From positions 19,754-83,753 of the forward strand of contig JAFURM010000053.1 of NCBI GenBank assembly GCA_017471925.1: a stretch of 64,000 nucleotides of DNA, written 5' to 3'. Below, in pieces: positions 8,010 through 15,626 of the stretch. Positions within the stretch are counted from its first letter, which is position 1; each line of letters starts with the position of its first letter. Source of the stretch: Bacteroides sp. GTDB taxonomy: Bacteria; Bacteroidota; Bacteroidia; Bacteroidales; Bacteroidaceae. The position numbers and the translations under genes are program-made. Below the pieces are notes generated by a model. That model saw nothing but the letters and a program-made list of their open reading frames with translations. It did no database searches and was not told where the DNA came from.

Positions 8010-9260
8010 TTAGTCTTTTAAGAATTCGTTGATAAACTCGTCTTCCTTCATCACGCCATAGCACCCCTCACAGGCGGCCACCTCGTCGAAGGTCTGCACG
8101 CCGTCCGGCTCAATACCGGGATGCCACATGAGGAAAGGTACGGGTTCGGCCGTATGCGTGCGATGCACACAGGGAGTGGGATGGTCAGGGAGCACGGCAA
8201 TGGCCACCGGTTCCTTCCAATCCTTCACCGCTTCATAGATGGGACCTACAGCACGGCTATCCAGATTTTCTATGGTTTTTATCTTCAAGGGGATGTTGCC
8301 CTCATGTCCGGCCTCATCGCTGGCTTCGATATGTAGGTAGACGAAATCGTCGGTCTTCAAAGCCTCAAGGGCAGCCTTCACCTTGTTCTCATAATTGGTG
8401 TCATAGAGTCCCGTAGCCCCTTCCACCGTCAGACGACGCAAGCCGGCATAATAGCCGATACCGTTAATGAGGTCCACCGCAGAAATGACGTCTCCTTGCT
8501 TCACCTGCGGGAACTTCTCGCTGAGCAGTTCCATCTGCGGACGATAGCCTCCGCCCCAAGGCCAGATGCTATTGGCCGGGTCCTTGCCCTCGCTGATGCG
8601 CTTCAGGTTTATCGGATGGGACTTCAGGAGTTCCTGTGACTTCAGGATAAGGTCGTTAATCAGGTCGGCCGTCTCTTGCGGGGTAAGTCGTTCCTCCTCA
8701 GGCTGTTGCAGAGAATCCGTTGCTGTCGGTTTCACCAGCAACGGGCGGAAGGGTTGTCCGGGCACGTCATGAGGCGGCGTACACTCCAGATGTTTGTTGC
8801 CTCCCTTGATGACCAGCAGATGACGGTATTGCACGCCCGTATGGAAGTGTATCCGTTCACTGCCCAGATTCTCTTGCAGGAACTTCACCAGCACGTCGGC
8901 CTCTTCGGTGGTAATGTGACCGGCCGAATGGTTCTTGATTTTCTCATCCGCGATGCAGATGATGTTGCAACGTAGGGCCAGTTCGTCCGGCTTCAGATCT
9001 ATGCCGATGCTGGCCGCCTCCAAGGGACCGCGTCCTTCATAGACCTTGGGCAGATTATAGCCCAGGACCGACATGTTGGCCACCTCACTGCCGGGATGGA
9101 AGCCCGGTGCGACGGTGACGAGACGCCCGTTACGACCCATGCAGGCCAGTTTGTCCATGTAGGGGGTATGTGCAGCCTGCAGCAACGTCTTCCCCCCCAG
9201 GGATTCCACCGGCCAGTCGGCCATTCCGTCGCCAAGAATAATGATGTGTTTCATACCCAT
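8010..9260 (-). CDS. apgM: ApgM-type phosphoglycerate mutase family protein (probable homoserine kinase)
   Basis: 416 aa, alkaline-phosphatase fold of the archaeal-type cofactor-independent phosphoglycerate mutases. Metal ligand Asp in ILGDGMADWP (D11), the catalytic Ser region GSEVANMSVLGYN (about 57-69), HIEASDEAGHEG and DHPTPC are present. It abuts thrA exactly (stop and ATG are adjacent) and is followed by thrC. No classical GHMP homoserine kinase (ThrB) is encoded between thrA and thrC. Members of this family in threonine operons have been proposed to act as the homoserine kinase, and the position supports that reading. An alternative start is the second Met at 9254. Confidence 0.85.
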   Translation of the reverse strand: MGMKHIIILGDGMADWPVESLGGKTLLQAAHTPYMDKLACMGRNGRLVTVAPGFHPGSEVANMSVLGYNLPKVYEGRGPLEAASIGIDLKPDELALRCNIICIADEKIKNHSAGHITTEEADVLVKFLQENLGSERIHFHTGVQYRHLLVIKGGNKHLECTPPHDVPGQPFRPLLVKPTATDSLQQPEEERLTPQETADLINDLILKSQELLKSHPINLKRISEGKDPANSIWPWGGGYRPQMELLSEKFPQVKQGDVISAVDLINGIGYYAGLRRLTVEGATGLYDTNYENKVKAALEALKTDDFVYLHIEASDEAGHEGNIPLKIKTIENLDSRAVGPIYEAVKDWKEPVAIAVLPDHPTPCVHRTHTAEPVPFLMWHPGIEPDGVQTFDEVAACEGCYGVMKEDEFINEFLKD

Positions 9261-11693
9261 TTATACATTTGCAATACTCATGATGTCGGCAAAGACTCCG
9301 GCAGCCGTCACGTCGGCTCCTGCACCATAGCCCTGAATCATCATCGGGTATTTGTTATAACGTTCAGTTGTCAGCAGAATGATGTTGTTGCTGCCTTCCA
9401 GACCATAGAAGGGATGGCGGGCATCCACTTCCTGCAGCCCCACGGTGCCTTTCCCCTCTTCCAGGCGAGCCACAAAGCGCCAATGCTTGTTCTCGGCCTC
9501 AAGTACCTTGCGACGGGCTTCGAAGTCGGCATCCAGCCCGGGAATACGCTCCCAAAACTCTTCCAACGAGCCTTGGAAGAAGGCATCGGGCACAAAGAGA
9601 TGTTTCTCCACATCGCTCTGTTCCAGACGATAGCCGGCTTCACGGGCCAGGATGACCAGTTTGCGAATAACGTCTTTCCCGCTGAGGTCTATGCGCGGAT
9701 CTGGCTCGGAGTAGCCCTCCTCCTTGGCCATGCGGATAGTCTGGCTGAAGGGGATGTCGGCACTGATTTTGTTGAAGATGAAGTTCAGCGTACCGCTCAG
9801 CACGGCCTCAATCTTCAGAATCTTGTCACCGCTGTGGATAAGGTCGTTGATGGTGTTGATGATGGGCAGTCCGGCACCCACATTGGTCTCGAAGAGGAAC
9901 TTCACACCGCGTTGGCGGGCAATCTGCTTCAGTTCACGGTAGTTGTCATATGCGGACGAAGCGGCAATCTTGTTGGCAGCCACCACCGAAACGTTGTGGT
10001 TCAGCAAATCCTTATAGAGTGCAGCCACGTCGGCACTGGCCGTACAATCCACGAAGACCGAGTTGAAAATGTTCATGCCGATGATTTCGTCGCGCAGCGT
10101 CTCCACCGTGTTGGGCATTCCTTCCTTGTCCAACAGTTCCTTGTACTGGCTCAGGTTGATGCCTTCGCGTTTGAAGAGGGCCTTGCGTGTGTTGGCAATG
10201 CCCACCACGTTCAGCCGCAGGCCATTCTCCTGCATCAGTTTCTGGCGTTGGCTGTGAATCTGTTCTATCAGGCTGCCTCCCACAGTGCCCACTCCGCAGA
10301 GGAAGATGTTGAGCACCTGATATTCGGAGAGGAAGAAGGAGTCGTGAATGACGTTGAGCGACTTGCGCAGCGATTTGCTGTCAATGACAAAGGAAATGTT
10401 GGTCTCCGACGCACCCTGCGCACAGGCTATGACGTTGATGCCGTTCCGTCCCAGCGTGCCGAAGAGTTTGCCGGCAATGCCGGGCGTGTGTTTCATGTTT
10501 TCACCAACGATGGCCACTGTGGCCAAATCTTTCTCGGCCGTGATGGGAGAGATTTCACCCATCTCTATCTCCTTGGCAAACTCTTCATTCAGCACATTGC
10601 AGGCCAGGTCGGCATCGGCATTGCGCACACCGATGGAGGTGGAGTTCTCAGAGGAGGCCTGTGACACAAGGAAGACGCTGATGCCGTTCTGTGCCAAGGC
10701 ACGGAAGATGCGGTAGTTCACACCGATGACACCCACCATACCCAAACCTTGCACCGTAATCAGACTGGTGTCGTTGATGGAGGAAATTCCCTTGATGGCC
10801 TTGCTTTGGGGGTCGGAGACTTCCTGTTTGATTATGGTGCCGGGAGCCTCGGGATTGAACGTGTTCTTGATGAGAATGGGAATGTTCTTGTGACACACAG
10901 GATAGATGGTAGGAGGATAGACCACCTTGGCACCGAAGTTGCACAGTTCCGTAGCCTCCACATAGCTCAGTTCGCTGATGGTATAGGCAGTGGAGATGAC
11001 CCTGGGGTCAGCCGTCATGAAGCCGTCCACATCGGTCCATATCTCCAGCACGTCGGCATCCAGAGCCGCGGCCAGGATGGCTGCCGTATAGTCCGAACCG
11101 CCACGTCCCAGGTTGGTCACCTGACCGGTCACCTTGTCCGTAGAGATGAAGCCCGGTACGAGGGAACGCCTCGGCATGGAGGCAAAGGTTTCGCGAATCA
11201 GTCGCCCAGTCAGTTCGGCATCGAGCACATGCTTGGCATGTTTCTTTTCGGTCTTGACGAACTGGCGCGAATCAAACCATTCGGCTCCCGTCAGACTGGC
11301 TGCAATAATGGACGACAGGCGTTCGCCATAGCTGACGATGGCATCGCTCGTCTTCTGTGACAGGTCTTTGATGAGGTAGACACCCTGGAAGATGTCTTTC
11401 AGTTCATTGAGCAGTTCGCCCACCCTGCGGAGCAGTTCCTGCTGTTCCGCTCCGGCCGGGATGACCTCCTTCACCATCTCTACGTGGCGATACACAATCT
11501 CGCGGAACTCGTTTTCATAGGCCGCATCACCGGCCGCAGCCATCTTGGAGGTGTTGATCAGTTTGTCGGTGATACCACCCAGGGCCGACACAACGACGAT
11601 GACCGGTTCTTTCACGGCTTCCACAATGCGTTTCACGCTTAATATGCTGTTGGCGGTGCCTACTGACGTTCCGCCGAATTTCAATACTTTCAT
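9261..11693 (-). CDS. thrA: Bifunctional aspartokinase / homoserine dehydrogenase
   Basis: 810 aa. The N-terminal aspartokinase has the opening KFGGTSVG (residues 4-11). Two ACT-type regulatory segments follow at about 310-460, including ITVQGLGMVGVIGV and VAIVGENMKHTPGIAGKLF. The C-terminal homoserine dehydrogenase begins at about 465 with the NAD-binding FLCGVGTVGGSLIEQI and contains AANKIAASS and the substrate-site ILKIEAVLSGTLNFIFN. It commits aspartate to threonine and methionine. First structural gene of the thr operon; a Thr-rich leader ORF and a terminator lie in the 220 bp upstream, so attenuation by charged tRNA-Thr is likely, with ACT-domain feedback by threonine. Confidence 0.96.
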   Translation of the reverse strand: MKVLKFGGTSVGTANSILSVKRIVEAVKEPVIVVVSALGGITDKLINTSKMAAAGDAAYENEFREIVYRHVEMVKEVIPAGAEQQELLRRVGELLNELKDIFQGVYLIKDLSQKTSDAIVSYGERLSSIIAASLTGAEWFDSRQFVKTEKKHAKHVLDAELTGRLIRETFASMPRRSLVPGFISTDKVTGQVTNLGRGGSDYTAAILAAALDADVLEIWTDVDGFMTADPRVISTAYTISELSYVEATELCNFGAKVVYPPTIYPVCHKNIPILIKNTFNPEAPGTIIKQEVSDPQSKAIKGISSINDTSLITVQGLGMVGVIGVNYRIFRALAQNGISVFLVSQASSENSTSIGVRNADADLACNVLNEEFAKEIEMGEISPITAEKDLATVAIVGENMKHTPGIAGKLFGTLGRNGINVIACAQGASETNISFVIDSKSLRKSLNVIHDSFFLSEYQVLNIFLCGVGTVGGSLIEQIHSQRQKLMQENGLRLNVVGIANTRKALFKREGINLSQYKELLDKEGMPNTVETLRDEIIGMNIFNSVFVDCTASADVAALYKDLLNHNVSVVAANKIAASSAYDNYRELKQIARQRGVKFLFETNVGAGLPIINTINDLIHSGDKILKIEAVLSGTLNFIFNKISADIPFSQTIRMAKEEGYSEPDPRIDLSGKDVIRKLVILAREAGYRLEQSDVEKHLFVPDAFFQGSLEEFWERIPGLDADFEARRKVLEAENKHWRFVARLEEGKGTVGLQEVDARHPFYGLEGSNNIILLTTERYNKYPMMIQGYGAGADVTAAGVFADIMSIANV

Positions 11694-11739
11694 GAGTCTT
11701 ATCTGTTTAAGTAATAAAAGGTGTCCTTTTTCTTATTCC

Positions 11740-11785
11740 AAAAAAATTAGAACCAGCCGCCTTCTCCTTGCTGGGAAAAGCGGGC
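11740..11785 (-). terminator. Attenuator terminator of the thr operon
   Basis: On the minus strand GCCCGCTTTTCC (11785-11774) can pair with GGAGAAGGCGGC (11766-11755) with one bulge. It is followed after a short spacer by seven T residues (11746-11740). It lies between the leader peptide and thrA, as in classical attenuators. No clear competing antiterminator hairpin could be assigned by eye. Confidence 0.6.
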
Positions 11786-11852
11786 GTCCATGTCTCCAAA
11801 GAGAAAAAATTGCTGAAAAACAGTGTAACACGTAGAAACACAAATACCATCC

Positions 11853-11915
11853 CTAACCCCGAGGGGTTGTGGTTGTCCACTGGGTGGTGACTGAATATAG
11901 AGTGTACCGGTTCAT
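11853..11915 (-). CDS. thrL: thr operon leader peptide
   Basis: A 20-codon ORF starting ATG and ending TAG, translating to MNRYTLYSVTTQWTTTTPRG. Seven of 20 residues are Thr, in blocks of two and four, using ACT, ACC and ACA codons. It begins about 28-35 nt after the predicted transcription start and ends about 70 nt before a terminator-like hairpin preceding thrA. Ribosome stalling at Thr codons when charged tRNA-Thr is scarce would favour read-through. No Ile codon is present, unlike the E. coli thrL leader, so the signal would be Thr only. The ORF is too short for standard gene calls; the composition and position make chance unlikely. Confidence 0.8.
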   Translation of the reverse strand: MNRYTLYSVTTQWTTTTPRG

Positions 11916-11949
11916 GTCTTGGTTTCTATCGTTTGATGGATAAGTGCCG

Positions 11950-11957
11950 CAAAAGTA
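11950..11957 (-). promoter_or_regulatory. -7 promoter box of the thr operon
   Basis: TACTTTTG on the minus strand matches TAnnTTTG, 35 bp before the thrL start codon, so the leader ORF lies right at the 5' end of the mRNA. Confidence 0.55.
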
Positions 11958-12083
11958 ACAATAAAATCTTTCATTCTATCACATTTTCCCACTTTTTTGC
12001 GATAAAAAGAGAGAATAGACGCAAATCATGCCCTGAAAAGAGAGGTTTCATTGCTTTTACTTGGCAGAATCATACATTTTGCA

Positions 12084-12091
12084 TAGCTTTG
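12084..12091 (+). promoter_or_regulatory. -7 promoter box of the GH2 gene
   Basis: TAGCTTTG, 26 bp upstream of the GH2 start codon, matches TAnnTTTG. A TTGG about 20 bp further upstream may be the -33 element. Confidence 0.5.
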
Positions 12092-12116
12092 CAGCATAAC
12101 CTTAAAGTCCATTGAC

Positions 12117-14522
12117 ATGACACAGATTTACCGCACTCTTGCCACAGTCATCGTGGTACTGGCCTACTTCTCAGCCACAGTGGCCCAATCGCGCCACACT
12201 CTTATCGACGACAATTGGATATTTGCCCGTGAAGGAGCGGCATGGCAGTCCGTAGACCTGCCCCACGACTGGAGCATACAAGGCATACCCGACATCAACG
12301 AGCCTTCCGGCAACGACGGCGGCTACTACCCCACCGGGAAGGCACAATACAGCAAGACACTACAGCTGGCCGATATCCGCCCCGACCACCGCTATGCGCT
12401 CTACTTTGAAGGGGTCTACATGAATGCGGAGGTTATCGTCAACGGTACCTCCACCGGTATCCAGCACTATGGCTACACCTCGTTCCTGCGCGATGTGACC
12501 TCCCTGTTGCACGAGGGCGACAACGAGATACTGGTCAACGTGGACAATTCCCTGCAGAAGAACTGCCGTTGGTACAGCGGGTCGGGCATCTACCGCCACG
12601 TGTGGCTCATCGAGACGGCCGACGTGCACTTCAAGCATTGGGGTACCTTTGTCACCACCCCTACCGTGAAGGCCGAAGGGGAGAGCCAGGTCTGCGTGCA
12701 GACGGTCATTGCCAACGAGAGCAAGCGACAACGCACGCTTGAAGTAGACATCCATATATATAATAAGGTGGACGGTTCCACTGTTACGGCCCGTCCTGTG
12801 GCTCAATATACGACAAGCATCACCGCTCCGGCAGGCGAAGAGGTGGAGCTGAAAGGAGTGATGGAGATTGGACAGGCCCGTCTGTGGAGTCCGGACACCC
12901 CTCATCTCTACGAAGCCACGCTCACCCTCACCGAAGGTGAAAAGGTCGTGGACCGGATTACCCAGGAGTTCGGCATACGCAGCATTGCTTTCACTGCCGA
13001 ACAGGGGTTCCTGCTGAACGGACACCCCATTGAAATCAACGGCGGATGCCTGCACCACGACAATGGTCTGCTGGGAGCTGCAGCCTTCGACCGCGCCGAG
13101 GTGCGCAAGGCCGAACTGATGAAAGCAGCCGGATTCAACGCGGTGCGCACCAGCCACAACCATCCTTCGGAGGCTTTCCTCACCGCATGCGACCGCATAG
13201 GTCTGCTGGTCATTGACGAAGCTTTCGACGGTTGGCGTACGGCCAAGAACACCCACGACTACTCCACACTGATAGATGAGCATTGGCGCGACGACCTCTC
13301 GGCCTTGGTGTTGCGTGACCGCAACCATCCCTCCATCTTCGCATGGAGCGTGGGCAACGAAGTCATCGAACGCAAGGAGATTCAGGTAGTCACCACCGCC
13401 CGCAAGCTGGCCCGTCTGTGTCGCCGACTCGACCCCACCCGTCCCGTCACCTCGGCTCTCTGCGCCTGGGACAGCGATTGGGAAATCTACGATCCGTTGG
13501 CCGAAGCCTTCGAAATCGTGGGATATAACTACATGATACACAAGCATGCCGGCGACCATGAGCGCGACCCGCAGCGTGTGATGTATCAAAGCGAGTCCTA
13601 TCCCCGTGAAGCGTTCCGCAACTGGGCCTACAGCGCCGACCACCCCTATATTTTCGGTGACTTCGTTTGGACAGCCATCGACTATCAGGGCGAGAGCGGC
13701 ATCGGCCGTTGGTATTACCAGGGCGAAAGCGAAGGCGAGCACTACCACCGCAAACAGTTCCCCTGGCATGCGGCCTATTGCGGAGACATTGATCTGACGG
13801 GACTGCGCAAACCCATCTCCTACTATCGCGACCTGTTGTGGAATGCCGACCGTCCTCTCTACCTCTGCGTGAAGGAGCCTGACGGCTATTACGGCAAGGT
13901 GAAAGAGACCCAATGGAGCGTATGGCCCACCTTCGAAAGCTGGACCTGGCCCGGCCATGAGGGCAAACCCATAGAGGTGGAAATCTATTCCCGCTCGCCG
14001 CGTGTGCGCCTCTACCTGAACGACAACATCATGGCCGAGCTGCCCACCACACGGGCTGAAGCCTACAAGGCCGTCGTCACACTGCCCTACACGCCCGGCG
14101 TCCTGCGTGCCGAAGCCATCGACGAACAAGGCCACAACATCCCCGCCATGAACACGAGCCACAACACGCTGCGCACGGCCGGAGAGCCCTATGCCCTCCA
14201 AATCACCTCCGACCGCACCACCATCTCGGCCGACAATCAGGACCTCTCCTTCATCACCATTCAGGTGGTGGACAAGCACGGTGTGCCCTGCCCCAATGCC
14301 ACGAACGAGCTGACCGTCAATCTCAAGGGACAAGGTTCTCTCGCCGCTTTGGGCAATGCCGACATCAAGGACATCGACTCCACCACAGACCACACCCACA
14401 ACACCTGGAAAGGGCGTGCCCTCGCCGTGGTCCGCTCCTCCAAGCGCAGCGGTACCATCACGCTCACCGTCTCCTCCAAGGGACTGAAGAGCGGAAAAGT
14501 GGTGATAAGGACGAAGCGATAA
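12117..14522 (+). CDS. Glycoside hydrolase family 2 (beta-galactosidase-like), exported
   Basis: 801 aa with a signal peptide (hydrophobic stretch to about 22, ...SATVAQS). GH2 sugar-binding domain at about 35-190 (NDGGYYPTGKAQYSK, LYFEGVYMNAEVIVNG), immunoglobulin-like domain at about 190-300, then the TIM barrel. The acid/base Glu is in SVGNEVIERKE (about 414) and the nucleophile Glu is probably in YQSESYPREAF (about 491). A DUF4982-type beta domain and an Ig-like C-terminal module follow. It probably acts in the periplasm on beta-galactosides or related glycosides; the exact sugar cannot be read. A BatD-like gene follows after 39 bp; no SusC/SusD pair is nearby. Confidence 0.9.
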   Translation: MTQIYRTLATVIVVLAYFSATVAQSRHTLIDDNWIFAREGAAWQSVDLPHDWSIQGIPDINEPSGNDGGYYPTGKAQYSKTLQLADIRPDHRYALYFEGVYMNAEVIVNGTSTGIQHYGYTSFLRDVTSLLHEGDNEILVNVDNSLQKNCRWYSGSGIYRHVWLIETADVHFKHWGTFVTTPTVKAEGESQVCVQTVIANESKRQRTLEVDIHIYNKVDGSTVTARPVAQYTTSITAPAGEEVELKGVMEIGQARLWSPDTPHLYEATLTLTEGEKVVDRITQEFGIRSIAFTAEQGFLLNGHPIEINGGCLHHDNGLLGAAAFDRAEVRKAELMKAAGFNAVRTSHNHPSEAFLTACDRIGLLVIDEAFDGWRTAKNTHDYSTLIDEHWRDDLSALVLRDRNHPSIFAWSVGNEVIERKEIQVVTTARKLARLCRRLDPTRPVTSALCAWDSDWEIYDPLAEAFEIVGYNYMIHKHAGDHERDPQRVMYQSESYPREAFRNWAYSADHPYIFGDFVWTAIDYQGESGIGRWYYQGESEGEHYHRKQFPWHAAYCGDIDLTGLRKPISYYRDLLWNADRPLYLCVKEPDGYYGKVKETQWSVWPTFESWTWPGHEGKPIEVEIYSRSPRVRLYLNDNIMAELPTTRAEAYKAVVTLPYTPGVLRAEAIDEQGHNIPAMNTSHNTLRTAGEPYALQITSDRTTISADNQDLSFITIQVVDKHGVPCPNATNELTVNLKGQGSLAALGNADIKDIDSTTDHTHNTWKGRALAVVRSSKRSGTITLTVSSKGLKSGKVVIRTKR

Positions 14523-14561
14523 CCCCACACCCACCAAGATTCATCAACCAACCTCATACCC

Positions 14562-15440
14562 ATGTTCAGACAAGCCATACTTTTCATAGCCGGATTATGC
14601 GGATGCGCAACACCCCTCATGGCACAAAGCCATGCAGAAAAGCACGTGAAAGAAGGAATTACCGTCAGCGTGAAACAAGCGGCGGCAGTAGGAGACACCA
14701 TCAAGGTAATCTACAACTACACCTATCGGGAGAAGTCCGATACGCTGGTCAGCGCACGCTGGGGAGAGTGGCCGTCAGACGAAGTGTGCCAGGTCATCAG
14801 CGGCCCGTCACGTTCAAGCGGACAGAGTTACTCTTTCACACACGGAACAATGAGCAAGAGTTATACCGCAGGCTACCACTATAAAGTCCGTCTGTTGAAA
14901 GCCGGGAAAGTGCGTCTCCCGGCCATGCGGGCAAGTACGGCCGGAGGGAAAGAATTACATTCTCCAGCCCTGAAGCTGAAAGTATGGAAAACGAAGGAAG
15001 AGGCAGAAGCTGCTACAACGGCCAACGACATACTGATTGTGACGTTGACACCAGACAAGCAGCACATCCGCTTGGGCGACAGCATACAATGCGAGCTGCG
15101 TCTCTACACGGACCAGGACGTGAGAAATGTCCTGCCCGATTCGCTTGAAACAGCCAATGTCGTTTGTCGTCTACAGCCCCCGATGAGACCGCAAAAGGTC
15201 CAATGGGAAACAACCGAATATCAGGGTCGGCAACTCCGCACCCTCCTGCTGGGCCGCTACACCATCCTGCCCCTACAACCCGGCCGTCTGTACATCAAGC
15301 CGATGAACCACCGGATAGCCTACCAAAAGAGAGACCACTCGCTCGACCTGGAAGAACTGTTCCACCATCCCACCGGCGGCCACACCTTCCACCAGGCGAC
15401 CGTGAAAAGCAAAGTAGTAAAGATTTGGGTGGAAGAATAA
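14562..15440 (+). CDS. BatD-like exported protein
   Basis: 292 aa with a signal peptide (MFRQAILFIAGLCGCATPLMAQS). The pattern ISGPSRSSGQSYSFTHGTMSKSYTAGYHYKVRLLKAG..LPAM resembles the first repeat of BatD (oxygen/aerotolerance proteins), and a second beta domain beginning LIVTLTPDKQHIRLGDSIQCELRLY follows. It is shorter than full-length BatD (500-600 aa), has no obvious C-terminal membrane anchor, and no batA/B/C/E neighbours. It is probably a stand-alone BatD-like periplasmic protein, co-transcribed with the GH2 gene. The role is unknown. Confidence 0.7.
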   Translation: MFRQAILFIAGLCGCATPLMAQSHAEKHVKEGITVSVKQAAAVGDTIKVIYNYTYREKSDTLVSARWGEWPSDEVCQVISGPSRSSGQSYSFTHGTMSKSYTAGYHYKVRLLKAGKVRLPAMRASTAGGKELHSPALKLKVWKTKEEAEAATTANDILIVTLTPDKQHIRLGDSIQCELRLYTDQDVRNVLPDSLETANVVCRLQPPMRPQKVQWETTEYQGRQLRTLLLGRYTILPLQPGRLYIKPMNHRIAYQKRDHSLDLEELFHHPTGGHTFHQATVKSKVVKIWVEE

Positions 15441-15458
15441 GCCCAATCCATATTATCC

Positions 15459-15487
15459 GAGGGCGTGTCAAAAATCGGCACGTCCTC
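15459..15487 (+). terminator. Hairpin after the BatD-like gene
   Basis: GAGGGCGTGTC and GGCACGTCCTC pair with two G-T wobbles around a 7-nt loop, 19 bp after the stop codon. Likely transcription end between convergent genes; the T-run is poor. Confidence 0.45.
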
Positions 15488-15541
15488 AAACAGGCCATCA
15501 AAAAGCGGAAGAAGGAACTGAGCATATAGCTTTTTTCGCAA

Positions 15542-15606
15542 AATTGTCGATTCCGACCGACAGTTTCTTGCAAAACTGTCGGTCGGGTGTCAGAAAAACG
15601 ACAATT
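15542..15606. repeat. Nested palindrome between convergent genes
   Basis: Inner perfect 14-bp arms CCGACCGACAGTTT (15553-15566) and AAACTGTCGGTCGG (15573-15586) around the loop CTTGCA. Outer 8-bp arms AATTGTCG (15542-15549) and CGACAATT (15599-15606) enclose them. It lies 21 bp from the 3' end of the GH43 gene. It could be a bidirectional terminator or a protein-binding site. Confidence 0.75.
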
Positions 15607-15626
15607 CGGGCTTTCAGAAGAGGTTC

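Noticed and set aside
9096-10664. Antisense frame over thrA and apgM
   Set aside because: Shadow of well-defined genes; no domain and no ribosome-binding site.
12360-14537. Long antisense open frame (725 codons) over the GH2 gene
   Set aside because: It mirrors the GC-rich codon pattern of the GH2 gene; the sense frame has clear domains and the antisense product none.
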